A stretch of DNA of 64,000 nucleotides from Liolophura sinensis (taxonomy: Eukaryota > Mollusca > Polyplacophora > Chitonida > Chitonidae): contig NC_088296.1 of NCBI RefSeq assembly GCF_032854445.1, forward strand, positions 19,393,485 to 19,457,484, read 5' to 3'. This document shows positions 23,376-34,102 of this stretch, in pieces. Both the position numbers and the translations under genes were made by a program. Positions within the stretch are counted from its first letter, which is position 1; each line of letters starts with the position of its first letter. The notes under the pieces were generated by a model. That model did no database searches. It was not told the DNA's origin and saw only the letters and a program-made list of their open reading frames with translations.

Positions 23376-26300
23376 GATCTCGACACTGGCAGATGTCACA
23401 GTTGTTCTCGTCTCGTACAAACCCATCAGCGCAAGCCATTTCACACTGTGGCGGGCATACACTAAAATCGTCATTAGGTGCTGGAACAGGGAATTAATGT
23501 ATTGAAGGGTACGCCAAAAACAGTTGATATATTTTGATGGCTTACTTTTCTGGTCTAGAATTACTCAAAACGATTAAAATTTAATGAAAGACACCCCCCC
23601 GACCCCCCAAAAAAACAAAACAAAAAAAAACACACACACACGCACAGAGAGTACGTGGAAAGAAATGGGCTCTGCCTAGTTTTCCCCCACCATAAAGCTG
23701 GCCTCTATCGTGTAGGTGAAATGTCCTCGAGTTTGTAAAACGTCAATTTAATAAATAAATAAATAAATAAATAAAGTACGAGAGTGCATTATTCCCAACA
23801 CAACAAAAGCAAAGCTCTCCAACAGCGTGTATGGAAAAGGGATGTCCACAGTTCAAATACAGTGAAAGAAGCTCTTCCTGTGTGTATAGACAGAAAATGT
23901 CGACAATTCAAGTACAACCGAAAGAAAGAAGCGCTCCCTGTGTGTATAGACAGGAAATGTCAACCATTCAAGTACAACAGCAGGAAAGAAGCGCTCCCTG
24001 TGTGTATAGATAGGAAATGTCAACCATTCAAGTACAACCGAATGAAAGAAGCGCTCCTTGTGTATAGACAGGAAATTCAAGTACAACCGAAGGAAAGAAG
24101 TTCTTTCTGTGTATAGACAGGAAATTACCACAATTCAAACAACACAACAAAAGCAACGCTCTCTAACAACATGTATAGATGGCGGATGTCCACATTTCAA
24201 GTACAACCGAGTGAAAGAAGCTATTCTTCTGTGTTTAGACAGAAAATGTCAACAATTCAAGTACAACCGAAGGAAGGAAGCGCCCTTGTGTGTATACACA
24301 GAAAATTTCCAAAATTCAAGTTCAACCGAAGGAAGGAAGCGCCCCTTCTGTGTATAGACAGGAAATGTCAACAATTCAAGTACAACCGAAGGAAAGAAGC
24401 GCACCCTGTGTACAGAAAGAAAATGCCCACAATTCAAGTACAACCGAAGGAAAGAAGCGCTTCCTGTGTGTATAGATAGGAAATGTCTATCGTTCAAGTA
24501 CAACCGAATGAAAGAAGCGCTCCCTGTGTTTATAGACAGGAGATGACCATCATTCAAGTACAACCGAAGGAAAGAAGCGCTCCCTGTGTATAGACAGGAA
24601 ATGTCAACAGTTCAAGTACAACCGAAGGAAAGAAGCGCTTCCTGTGTGTATAGTCAGGAAATGTCAACCACTCAAGTACAACCGAACAAAAGGAGCGCTT
24701 CCTGTGTGTATAGACAGGGAATCACCACAATTCCAGTACAACCGAATGAAAGAAGCGCTCCCTGTGTGTGTAGACAGGAATTGTCCACTGTTCTCGTACA
24801 ACGAAAGGAAAGAAACGCCTCCCCCCCCCTCCCCCCCGTGTGTATAGAGAGAAGATGTCCACAATTTAAGTGCAACCGAATGAAAGGAGAGCTTCCTGTG
24901 TGTATAGAAAGGGAAACACCACAATTCCAGAACAACCGAATGAAAGAAGCGCTCCCTGTGTGTATATACAGGAATTGTCCACAGTTCTCGTACAACCGCA
25001 TGAAAGAAGCTCTCCCTGCGTGTATAGACAAGAAATGTCCACAATTCAAATACAACCGCACGAAGGAAGCGCTGTCTTTGTATATAAACAGGGGATGACC
25101 ACAACTCAAGTACAACCGAAGGAAAGAAGCGTTCCCTGTGTGTATAGACAGGGGATGTCTAGAATTCAACTTTAGCCCCCTGTGAGTATAGACAGTCAAT
25201 ATCCACAATTCAAGATTAGCCCAAGGGAAGAAGGGTTCCCTGTTCGGATGGACAGAGAACGTCCATAATTCAGGTTCAACCTAGGGAAAAAGGATCCCCT
25301 ATGCGTATAGACATAAAATGTGCATAATTCATGTTCAGCTTATGGAAAAAGGCATTCCCAGTGCGTATAGACATAAAATGTGCATAATTCATGTTCAGCG
25401 TAAGGAAAAAAGCATTCATAGCCATTCATATCTGGCTATTTTTTGGTGTTGGGAAAATTTCTCCATAAAGTGGTCCACACATACGCCAACTCTGTCCACT
25501 GGTATGTCGAATACGAAAGTTTTCCCATTTTTGTGTGAGGCGACAATTTTTCCAATTAACTTACCTGGACGGCACATACACAGCGCACATCCGTTTTGGC
25601 CGTATACTCTGCCAGTTGGACACCACAGTAAACAATAACGACATAGAACCGCAGGGCTGGTCGCTTAAACAGAAATCAGAATTTTTATTCGCATTGACCT
25701 ATTTTAAATAAACACTCAAAGAGACAGCTTGGGTAAACCTGCAAAGTTTTATATTTCCGCTCTACAGCAGTAACACTCTGTGGAAATGATGCTTCTTTTT
25801 CAATCCGTCCAGCTGAACGTAAGATATTCATTTTAGTTTTATTGATAATTATCTATTTATTCTCTCTCCGTTTTACGTCGCGCTCAAGAAAATGTCACTT
25901 ATACGACGCCTGTCACAGCGCAGTCTTAATTTGCAGTGATGCAAGTGTGTTAGAAAAGTAAACTATCTCTGGTTTCTGATAATGGTATCCACGGGCATCT
26001 CCATGGTATTGGTCTCGCCACAACCGACCTGCCGCTGAAGGATGAAGTCACAGGCTTGAATCGAATCGGCTTCAGATGTAAATCCAGCTGTTTTTACTTT
26101 GTTATGACCTGGTGAAAGACGGTTATGTTGCGACCTGCTTTCCGCCACGGATATCCCTGACCGTCGTGGTACATTTACATGTGACAGGAACTTGGGTATG
26201 GAGTTAACTATGAAAGACCACAGCATACTGAGTAAAAAAATTGCCACATCACAGTGTGATAGCTGACAAATGGTCACAGTCAATATAACCTGCACGATAA

Positions 26301-26462
26301 TCCCACTGAGAAGAGATGAACATAATACAACGAAAAAATAAAAAAGTATGTAAATAGTGAAGTGTACTGTAATATCAAAATCCTACGAATGAAACCTTTT
26401 GGATTGAACTTACCCGCTGTCACAGAGATCAGCAAAGCGAAAGTGATCATGAGTTTCCACAT
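23376..26462 (-). CDS. Antistasin-like secreted peptide, locus A (three exons visible)
   Basis: Exon 1 (26462-26414, 49 nt) encodes MWKLMITFALLISVTAG and ends G|GTAAG. Exon 2 (25663-25565, 99 nt, acceptor TTTAAG) reads ATSPAVLCRYC to CALCMCRP. Exon 3 (23480-23376, 105 nt, acceptor TTCCAG) reads APNDDFSVCPPQC to CDICQCRDR with a GTAAG donor. All junctions are phase 1. Exon 2 has C-x2-C instead of C-x3-C at the start. The product would be a secreted two-domain protease-inhibitor-like peptide; inhibition is inferred from the family. Intron 2 is filled by a 60-bp minisatellite. Locus B is the close duplicate. A terminal exon to the left is expected from the donor but was not identified. Confidence 0.8.
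23665..23778 (+). mobile_element. SINE family 1, 3' tail fragment, sense
   Basis: CCACCATAAAGCTGGCC, TCGTGTAGGTGAAATGTCCT and (AATA)n at the end. The same fragment is in copy 2 at 48690-48790. Confidence 0.7.
23842..25410. repeat. 60-bp minisatellite in intron 2 of locus A
   Basis: About 25 copies of a unit of about 60 bp with core ATTCAAGTACAACCGAAGG, AAAGAAGCGCTCCCTGTG and TATAGACAGGAAATGTC. Units drift in length at the edges and become CATAATTCATGTTCAGC at the 3' side. Since 60 is a multiple of three and the unit lacks stops in several frames, long repetitive open frames appear on both strands. No splice or domain evidence supports them as protein. The homologous array in locus B is at 48855-50010. 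Confidence 0.95.
25850..25920 (-). mobile_element. SINE family 1 tail fragment in intron 1 of locus A
   Basis: CTCCGTTTTACGTCGCGCTC and TCACTTATACGACGCC, matching the family tail. The same fragment is in locus B at 50448-50515. Confidence 0.65.
25985..26190 (+). mobile_element. tRNA-like SINE family 3 in intron 1 of locus A
   Basis: GGTATTGGTCTCGCCACAAC, AGTCACAGGCTTGAATCGAA and GGCTTCAGATGTAAATCC. Same element and intron position as in loci C and B. Confidence 0.6.
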
Positions 26463-26494
26463 GATGAAGTTCAACGCAGTCGGGCTTATCCAAC

Positions 26495-26520
26495 ACTGAG
26501 TAGCACGCTAGGCAAATATG
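26495..26520 (-). promoter_or_regulatory. Initiator/leader of locus A
   Basis: Minus-strand CATATTTG (26520-26513) lies about 20 nt before GCTACTCAGTGTTGGATAAG. The TCAGT (26499-26495) plus GTTGG block matches locus C. A stronger TATAAAT lies further upstream, near 26555. Confidence 0.45.
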
Positions 26521-27600
26521 ACGGTTGCGTAAAGTATGAGCATAGTCATTGTATTTATACTGTTTGTGGCTGACAGCCTTTAACAGTTTCAATGATTGGA
26601 TGTTTTAATGCGATACAGAAACCATCCAGATTAACAAATGGTAATATTCTATGCGTCGAGGTGCACGTGCGAGGATCTGATTGACTCGTACATTTATTTC
26701 ACTTTTTCATCTCACTATTGACAAGCACGTCATCAGATTTAGCGATGTCATCCTCTAACTCGTCTGACATTATTGTGACATGTTGGTGTTATGGATGTAT
26801 GAGAAACATATTTTGAAGCTGTCATTTGAACCCGTGGAGTATGGTGTAACAGCTGAATTATGTCATTAAGTAAACCTACGAGCTTTTGTCAGCCGGAACT
26901 ATATTAGAGGTCACTGGTCATATCTAATATAAAGCATTTTCTACTGTGATAGAAACCAAGTTATGTTGTTTTTTATTTTATTAGGCTTCCAAGCTTAAAG
27001 TTAGAAACCTATTGATTTTTATCAGGCGATTGAGGAAATTCTTATTGAACAAAATTTTTTGTTTCGTTTTTCTAGAAAACTATAGATCACAGTTGTTTGA
27101 TATTTGCAGACGTTTTAGAAGAATATTTCAATTACTTACTGATTTGAAATGTATTGCTCCAATAGCCAATATTGCGGGAAACTAGGTGACTTAGCAAAAA
27201 CAAATTTCAAAACACCAATTAAATAAAACAATAAATAAAATCAAAACTGTAAATGATAATATCCAAGATAATTTCTCTGCAGAAGTATAAACAACGCAGA
27301 CTTGGAACTTTCCGGAAAATCGACAAAATCACTGTCCGGAAAGAATTTTTTTAATCTCTTGAGCTAAGATATTAGGCTTCCTGTGTTTAGCTTTGAAGAG
27401 TACACGTCAGCTTGACTATACTTCAAACATCGAATTTCAAACTAGCCGGGTTAGTATGGGGAACATAGGTCAGAAATCCCCACGAACCGGGAGTAAGTAT
27501 CTACTAGAATGGCTTGAACACATGACTGGTGTATTTCATGGACGTGTCTCTAAAAGGCTTAACAGTAGAGTTATTATAAACAGGGTGTAGAATCACTTGT
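26521..27600. other. Copy-1-specific sequence, no gene seen
   Basis: AT-rich sequence upstream of locus A, with no counterpart between 51260 and 51450 in copy 2. It is either an insertion in copy 1 or a deletion in copy 2. No domain or terminal repeat recognised. Confidence 0.4.
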
Positions 27601-27938
27601 ATGCAGTTTTCTGGGAGGTCTAAATCTGTAAGCTGTTGTGATCATTGTGCAAGTTCAGTATTTCTGAAATTTTTAAGATATTCATCATTTATTTCTGAAT
27701 GCTGAGCTTACGCAATTTTTAAATTATAAACCAGATAAGATCGGTTGGACGATGTTAGAATGCAACTTATTAACGGTAAAAATTCACTTCTGCTTTAAAC
27801 GGGAAATATTTAGACGTACAGAAATGTTTATCAGTTTATATCAGGGTACCAGTTTTAGAAGAGGCGCTTATTGAAATAATTCGAAAGATATTTTGATGCG
27901 CATTATATACTGGAGTAGTATGCAGAGTATAGATTCTG

Positions 27939-28085
27939 CCCCCCCCCCCCCCCCCCCCCCCCTGGGGGCCCTCCCCATAACAAATAGAGGCGCCCAACCC
28001 CCATTCCCTGAACACCCTCGCCCTGGCAAATAGGCGCTCCCAGCCCCATCTCGAGGCGTATAGGTTCTGGCGCACCCTCCCCCGG
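27939..28085 (+). repeat. Polinton left terminal region
   Basis: A run of 24 C (27939-27962) is followed by block B (GGGGCCCTCCCCATAACAAA) and block A (CCCTGGCAAATAGGCGCTCC to GGTTCTGGCGCACCCTCC). Block A is the inverted partner of the right end. The order is B-A here, while the right end reads A-B inward. Confidence 0.85.
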
Positions 28086-28218
28086 CGGCGCGGTCGGGGC
28101 CAAGGGGTTTTCAACCATAATCGTCCGCGCGGTCGGGGCCAAGGGGTGGTCATCCGTAATCGTCGGTAAGGAGTCTTCATCCGTGATCGTCGGGTACAGT
28201 CTCCCCATATTGTCCGTC

Positions 28219-28707
28219 CTACGAATCAATAACGTCGGTTAGCTCATCGGGATTACTAACACGAAAGCGGCGAAGGCCTATGCCGCACTCTAAATAGATT
28301 TCATCGAGATTTAAAACGCCCCCTATGACGACTCGTATATCCTCGGGAGAGCTCCGGATGACTGGGTCGCCCTGGGCCGGTAATTTGATCATAAGTCTGA
28401 GATCCTTTGCATTGTTCTCCGCAGGCCACCTTATTTTCAACCCGGTAATCAAAGTGCAACGGCGACTGCCCGCGCCAAGCATGATGTCGAAGATAAGTAT
28501 AGATCCGGGGTTTAGTGGTAGTGCGGCCTTAAAATCGGTTTGCTCTAGCATCTGCGACGACGTTAGTATGAAGCGGCCTCTTCTGTCCCAATCTAGAATA
28601 CAGCGGCCGGTTGGTACGTACACGAAATAGGTTCCGGAATTGAAAACTTTTTTCACATCGATCACGGTGGCCTTGACCGACATCGGGGTCACCTTCACAT
28701 CAACCAA
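28219..28707 (-). CDS. Polinton conserved protein, function unknown (about 153-162 aa)
   Basis: Open frame encoding a soluble-looking, beta-rich protein without signal or membrane segment. The upstream-most start at 28707 would be TTG; the first ATG (MSVKATVIDVKK) is at about 28680. It is the last of three minus-strand genes in a head-to-tail set with almost no spacing, overlapping the end of the upstream gene. I do not recognise a domain. The position next to the minor-capsid candidate suggests a virion or assembly role (inference only). One of the few unbroken frames of the element. Confidence 0.55.
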   Translation of the reverse strand: MVDVKVTPMSVKATVIDVKKVFNSGTYFVYVPTGRCILDWDRRGRFILTSSQMLEQTDFKAALPLNPGSILIFDIMLGAGSRRCTLITGLKIRWPAENNAKDLRLMIKLPAQGDPVIRSSPEDIRVVIGGVLNLDEIYLECGIGLRRFRVSNPDELTDVIDS

Positions 28708-29015
28708 TCGGGGTCGCGAGCTCTGGTAAGAACAAAGCGGTCTTCAAGGCGAATTAATGAGAATTTTTGTTCTTCAATCACCTCAGTCGGCGACCTGCGC
28801 TCTTGCTCTGCAGAGGATGAGACATCTTCAAGGGAAGCAAACGTGGCAAGTTCTGCTTGCCCCCTCGTAATCTTTTTGCGGTTGTACTTGCCACTTTGAA
28901 ACTGGAAGGCGTAAATTTTACCTTCCTGGCCTTGAAGTTCGAACTCCGACACATCTGCCAAGTCGCTTAAAGACAGGCACGCAGACCTGGGGCCGACTGC
29001 GTCCACCATACTCAT
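28695..29015 (-). CDS. Polinton conserved small protein, function unknown (106 aa)
   Basis: ATG at 29015 overlaps the stop of the upstream gene in an ATGA tetranucleotide, a translationally coupled layout typical of compact viral genomes. The protein starts MSMVDAVGPRSACLSLSDL and is hydrophilic, with a Glu/Arg-rich C-terminal half and no recognisable domain. It ends inside the start region of the next gene. Intact frame; function not assignable. Confidence 0.55.
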   Translation of the reverse strand: MSMVDAVGPRSACLSLSDLADVSEFELQGQEGKIYAFQFQSGKYNRKKITRGQAELATFASLEDVSSSAEQERRSPTEVIEEQKFSLIRLEDRFVLTRARDPDWLM

Positions 29016-29712
29016 TGTATTTTTAGGGTAGCACTGAGGTACCCTACATTCATATACTTGCCGTCTTTGTCTAAAAGTGCCACGGTCAAGTGCGTTATAT
29101 AGTCGGCGCGCAAGGCTTTGTACTGTGGGTTGGGAAATGAAACCGTCTTCCCGCTGTTAATCCCTTCACCAATCACGGCGATGGCTTTAAGTAGTGTGGA
29201 ACCGCCACGGAAATCTGAGGTTATTCTCACGTTTTCTGAGGTGCTCAGTTCATCTAAATGCACGAAGACTTCTTCGTGTGAGACCAAGTTAGGTAGCTTT
29301 TCACCCTCCCCCCCCCCCCCCCCCCCCATGGACGGCATTCCGTCGGAGAACCCCAAGATGGGGGCAAGCTTTCGAGTATTATGAAGGCATTTCTAGGGAG
29401 GGTAAGGACTAAGCGGCCCGTGGCTTCATTTAATCCCAGAGAAACCCCATGCGGGCGGAATATGTCCTTGTCCAGCGTACAGACATTGTAGTAGCCCGTC
29501 GGCACTTCAACACGTTTGCCCTCAAGCAAGAAGCCCACTCCGGTGGGGATATTTACCCAGGCCAGGTAGAATGTTATCTCGCGAAGGGCGGTTTTAAGGC
29601 GGCCGTCGAGATTGTTAAGGGCATGAGGCAGCGTGTGCTGTGCCCCATTTAGAATGTCAGTCAATGTGATGAACATCTTAGCCACGATGAACAGCGAGGC
29701 TTTTAGGTTCAA
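29012..29712 (-). pseudogene. Polinton minor capsid (penton-like) candidate, frameshifted
   Basis: Two overlapping minus-strand frames form one gene. The N-terminal part (from about 29676, MFITLTDILNGAQHTLPH) has about 120 aa of alternating hydrophobic and polar beta-like sequence. The C-terminal part (to 29012) ends GYLSATLKIQ. The break coincides with a run of about 20 C on the + strand (29308-29327), read as Gly codons, so replication slippage is the likely cause. The length of about 230 aa and predicted all-beta character fit a single jelly-roll minor capsid protein, but this is inferred without a structure search. It starts the minus-strand set that continues with the 106-aa and 160-aa genes. 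Confidence 0.5.
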
Positions 29713-30943
29713 TAGAGAGGCCAGTTACAAGGCCGGGGCATTTCATAGTATTCAAACCCACGCAGAGCAGCTCACGCGATTTGACATCTACATCGATGAA
29801 AAGAAGGCCTTTCCAGTCCAGTTCACAGATGTGTTGGCAAAGTACCGGCTGCCAAAGATAACCGACAATGAAATTGTTCGGGCCTGGAACACCAATCCTA
29901 TGCAGAACCAAGTGAACTTCGCTGTCTGGTGCGCAACCACGGGCTGTGGCGTCTCTGCAAAAGACCATCTTCTCGCCCCCGACCAACGAATAAGGGCCCT
30001 GTACACGTTCCATGAGTATTACCAAATTAGGCGGATCTTGGAAGAGATCCAGGCCCCCCTGCCACAAGAAAGAGCGTGGGCAACATTCAAAAACCCCTAC
30101 GACAAGAGGGCCTATGAGAGGATTTGTAGGGAGTTCCGCGTAGATGCGCACACAGACTGGAGGCGCAGGGGGGTGAATCACGGCCTCAGAGTGGCATATT
30201 ACTATATCACGAGAACGGGCTACAGCCTCATTGGCGATGGGACCTTCGATCCGAGCAGGATGTCGTTCTCTAGAAAGCTTACAGCGCTCCACGTCGACTA
30301 CATCGAGCAGGACGCCGAGGAGGCTTGGGCGTCGTTCATTGTCGACAAATCCCAAGGATTCACGCAGCCGGGCGTAGAGCGCCTAAACAATTCCATCCGG
30401 ACATACGTGTGGGCTATTTTAGGCGCCCAAGCGCAAACAAGGGCGCGTATTCTAGGCACGGGGACAGCCTTCGACGCGCCAAAGCAGTGTGCCGCGAACG
30501 TTGAAGACGCCATTTCCTCTCCGATCGACCTTCCGTCTGCTATCAAACGCTACTAGGACGTGCTACAGTATGCCGGTAGCGCTGTAGACTTTGTGTATGG
30601 CATAGGCCTATATATGGCCCCCAGCGACATGCTTCTGCAAATCGGCCATGTGGCGAACTACAACAACAAAATCGTCGTGGCCACATAGGACCAGAAGCTA
30701 GGCGCCAATGAGGTTGTGAACGCTAAAGTGCCGCCCTCTTTGCACAAGCGCGCACCTTCCGACGGGATCGTTGAGCCACAAGAAAGCGTCCCACCACCCA
30801 CCGCGCGCGTTGAGCATGTTGCAGCCGTCGGAGGCAAACAACAACCCCTATTTCCAAAGCAAAAGAATCACGATGCGGAGAAGACAGCCATCGTCGTCGC
30901 TGGGGTTGGTATCGGCTTACTGCTGCTGTGGACTATGCGTTAA
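29654..30943 (+). pseudogene. Polinton conserved protein with C-terminal membrane helix, two in-frame TAG
   Basis: One continuous reading frame of about 430 codons interrupted by TAG at 30554-30556 and 30686-30688, with no frame change. Recognisable stretches include FAVWCATTGCGVSAKDHLLA, NPYDKRAYERICREF and GVERLNNSIRTYVWAILGAQ. The C-terminus is basic, then a hydrophobic helix IVVAGVGIGLLLLW. I recall this protein as common in animal Polintons but know no function. The TM anchor and position beside structural genes suggest a virion or membrane role (inference). Divergent from the minus-strand set to its left; starts overlap slightly. Confidence 0.65.
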
Positions 30944-32242
30944 ATAATTGCGAACAGCCACGAGCATTAGGCCACCTACTGCGTCGAATAGAGCCCAGAC
31001 ATTATCGGTCAGCCACCCAACCGCTTTCCCGAGAAGGTTCAGTAGCCAGGACACGATACTGACAATAATACCCGGAATCGCAGCGGCAGCCTTCCCAGCC
31101 AGCTTGCCAAGGGCACGCGCCAGGGACTGGAGATGCTTTTTCACCCATTATTTAAGACCACGCTCGTCGGGTGGAGGTGGCGTTGGCTGGATGCCCCAGC
31201 CGGACCCGCCAGTCAGCGCAAACTTTATCGTTAGCCCCAGTGTCGAGATAGCCATCCCAATTGCCGTGAGAATGGAGACCACGGTTATTCCCTGCTCCCT
31301 GAAGAGGGTGCGGACGAGCTCGGCCAGAGTGGTATCCTTGTGTAGGATGCGATCGATCGTCTGCTTGATGCGGCGTATTTGCGTGCGCAGGGCTTCGCCC
31401 GTTAAAGAGGCTGCTTCGAGCCGGGCCACCCTCTCGTCCTCGAGATTCCTTATCCGGTCTGCGATCCGGCGCCGGGAGAATTCATCAGTGGCCTCCTCCA
31501 ACTTTTGTTTTTGTTTTGCGATGTCCTTATCGAGACCTGACAGCTTGGCGAGGTTATTCGCGTGTTCGCCTTCCGAGGTCTGCAGTGCTTTGTCAAGCCC
31601 CAGAAGTTCTCGCATGAGAAGAGGAGGGCCGTTTATTGTTGAAAGAGCCCGCTCGACCTCTCTATCCGTCAAGCTTGTTTGCATTATGTGGACAGCATCA
31701 GCAGCCTTTTTCGCTGGTTGGTTTAAATCCTTCAGCTCCATGGTATCTGCCCCGATTTCTGAACTCACAGTCTCCAGGGCTGCGACTGCTGCCGGAGGAA
31801 ATGCTGGCTGGCTTGTCTTTCCCCAGTTTTCAAAGTCCAGCTTATTCCGAACAACACCAACCCCTCCTCTCTGGGCGAGTGTTGAGAGGGCTAGCGGTTC
31901 ACTTGTGTTTATGCTGGTGAGGTTCAGATCGGAGTATTTCTTGAGTCGCAGACGCCCTTCTTCGTCAATCATATAACCCGGGTAATAGGGCTTGGGTTTG
32001 GTAAGGTTAAGATACTTCCTCGCCATGGCATCGTAATATTCATTTACGGTGAACACTAACAGCCTTCCATCTTGGGATTTGAGGTCCACATCCAAGGTTT
32101 GTTGCTCGGTAACCACCCCGATCTGGACATCACCACCTGTACGGAGTATGGTCTGTTCATCGTCGATGTTGTTGTCCTCTTGGGTGTCGTCGAACGCCTG
32201 GTCACCAATGTCAATGTCTGTCATAATCTTCGTATTGAACAT
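30917..32242 (-). pseudogene. Polinton coiled-coil and membrane protein, split by one in-frame stop
   Basis: Start probably MFNTKIMTDIDIGD (32242) or the ATG at 32224. A frame extending further to 32362 is likely fortuitous. An acidic N-terminus is followed by a long Lys/Glu/Arg-rich coiled coil (DKDIAKQKQKLEEATDEFSR), a hydrophobic segment ITVVSILTAIGMAISTLGL and a Pro-rich stretch. A TAA at 31148 then interrupts the frame. The same frame continues as VKKHLQSLARALGKLAG plus a second hydrophobic region to 30917. In other Polintons I recall these as one protein. It may be a membrane-active virion component (inference). It diverges from the capsid gene, with 26-44 bp between starts. Confidence 0.65.
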
Positions 32243-32267
32243 TGCAAGGTATGCCTTCAATACAACA

Positions 32268-33502
32268 ATGGATGTATACGGACGCAGGCTAAACCCCTTC
32301 AGGACACTCCGTAAGCCTTTCGGGGTACAAGGTGTACGGCAGTCCTTGGTCGTCACCAACAACCCGAGTACGATCGACCAGAATCAACCACTCTTGGTCC
32401 GCTTCCCCAACCTCGGCACAAATGACGACATTGTGCCCGGTACGGTGGTCAGGAATCTCGGACGCGCTGTAGTCAAGAAAACCACGATCAGAATCAGCGG
32501 GATTGAGGTAATGTCCATCAACGACTCTGATGTGTTTTATTGCTACGGCGACTTATGGCTGACCAAAAACTAAAGGCAGAATGCAACCTACCAAGGCATC
32601 GGGAGCGAAAACATGCTTAAACTCCGAGTCGGAGCGGAGGACGCAAGTGACGACGATGCTGGAGAAAATGCCATCGCTCGCGCCTTGGCACCCGGTTCCA
32701 CATCCCTCTAGACTTTGAGCTTCTAGATAGCCCCATGCCATTCTACCAGAGTGCCTTGGCCGACCGACTGGAGTACGAACTGACGTTCAACGATTACGGC
32801 CGGGTCATCCAGACAAGAGACGATGCCGACGCGACTTACACCATCGACAACATCAGCCTGAAGTTCGATAGGGTCACCGAAGAGGAGCTCGCTAGACAGA
32901 TCCGCACCCAGTTTGCCGGGGGCGTCTCCATACTGTATGATCGCGTCCTCCGCCACCGAAAGTTTGTGAAGGACAAGTCTGATACTCTCTGGAACATAAA
33001 CCTGAACACGCCCGCGAGAGCAATGAAGGGCATCCTCATGCTGTTCGAGACTAAAGGAACCCCGTGGAGGAGGAGGTCGGAATCCTTCTACAACTCGAAG
33101 ATCACCAAAGTAGAAGTCACAATAGAAGGGGTCCCCAATCAGCTGTACAGCCAGGGCACGCGGGCGTACCAGCAATGGGGCGAGGTCCAGAAGTTCTTCG
33201 CCAGCTCACCCCAACGGAAGCGGAACCCTGAGGTGGCCAGGGTCGTAAAAGACTTAGGCCTGGCAAACGTCTCCCTGGAAGAGTTCTTGACGCACAAGCA
33301 CGCCTTCTGGCTTGACCTTCCCCCAAGCGACGATGACGAGCTGCATGGCAGTGGGAGGAGCGTTCTGAACGCCAGCGAGGGGATTACGATACAGGTGACA
33401 AAAGAGAGAGAAGATCCTGGCGTGTTGAACGTATATCTATATGTGATCATGGACGCAAAGCTGTACATCCAGAATGGTAGATTCGTTAGCGCGCTTTATT
33501 GA
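32268..33502 (+). pseudogene. Polinton major capsid protein, broken
   Basis: Double jelly-roll capsid protein family. The N-terminal segment contains NQPLLVRFPNLGTNDDIVPG and NLGRAVVKKTTIRISG, ending DVFYCYGDLW. A TAA follows at about 32571. A second piece with NATYQGIGSENMLKLRVGAE is in a different frame. The long C-terminal part from 32735 includes MPFYQSALADRLEYELTFND and ends LYIQNGRFVSALY. At least two frame changes separate the pieces. The segment between IVPG and NLGRA looks shortened against relatives (from memory). Its 3' end overlaps the ATPase start by 29 nt. It would have formed the icosahedral shell; no intact product is possible. Confidence 0.85.
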
Positions 33503-34083
33503 TGACGCCCACTGCGCGATTATCCGTGGGCAGACGGGATGCGGCAAAATAGTCTTCGTGCTGGACCTGCTTGAGGGCCCTTTCCGCAGTTTCTTTCATC
33601 ACATTGTGATCCTGTGCCCCACTCTTAAGCATAACGAGGCGTACCGGCGGCGATGGATACTGTCTGACCCTGAGGTCTATTGTTTTGACATTGGCGAGCG
33701 GCTCAACGACTGTCTGAGAGCTTTCTACACATTCTTCGAGGGGGAGCCCACCCTATACATTGGTGATGATTGTAGCGCGTTGGAGGCGATGAAGAAGAAA
33801 CAAAAAATGCTGTCATTCATGGCTTTCTCGGGCCGTCTTGCAAAGCAAAGCGTCTGAGTCCTCACTCAGAAATACGACGCTGTCCTCAAAGACTTTCGCG
33901 AGCAGACAAGATGGGTGGCTTTATTCCACTGCAAAGATCGGCACTCGTTCAACGAATGCCTGGAGGAGAACCATCGAGGCCGAGAGCGAAAAGGCAGAGG
34001 TTCGACAGAAGCTCAAGAACAATCCGCATTCTAAGCTCCTGCTAATGACTGATACGCCCGGCACATCTAAGATTATATATTAG
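33474..34083 (+). pseudogene. Polinton genome-packaging ATPase (FtsK/HerA type), broken
   Basis: Walker A region GQTGCGK is followed by Ile where the family has Thr or Ser, which alone should disable nucleotide binding. Walker B-like TLYIGDDCSA lies about 75 residues later. An in-frame TGA at 33855-33857 cuts the frame, followed by VLTQKYDAVLKDFREQTRWV in the same frame and then a frameshift to EVRQKLKNNPHSKLLLMTD. The family translocates DNA into capsids. It overlaps the capsid gene by 29 nt and is followed by accessory genes on the same strand. Confidence 0.85.
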
Positions 34084-34102
34084 ACGTAGGCGCCCCTTTT
34101 TA

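Larger units (their letters stand above)
21280..27850. repeat. Segmental duplication, copy 1 (contains locus A)
   Basis: Starts GGAGAGGCGCTTATTAAAAT and runs to the point where the next copy starts GAAGAGGCGCTTATTGAAAT (27857). Long stretches match copy 2: 21604-23480 with 46528-48446, 23665-26510 with 48690-51260, and 27601-27770 with 51451-51605. Copy 1 has about 1 kb (26520-27590) not seen in copy 2. The 21604-23375 part has no gene I can recognise; it contains a degenerate B-box-like SINE relic and AAAT repeats. Confidence 0.85.

Noticed and set aside
23784-25208. Long repetitive open frames on both strands in the 60-bp array
   Set aside because: The 60-bp unit is a multiple of three without stops in several frames, so frames stay open by periodicity. 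No domain, start context or splice signal supports them.
27836-28229. Gly/Pro-rich open frames at the Polinton left end
   Set aside because: They cross the poly-C run, the terminal repeat and the host flank; composition artefacts.
29678-30355. 225-codon minus-strand frame
   Set aside because: Antisense shadow of the plus-strand Polinton gene with recognisable conserved segments.
30948-31976. 342-codon plus-strand frame
   Set aside because: Shadow of the coiled-coil membrane protein gene on the minus strand; Ser/Arg-rich composition typical of antisense reading.
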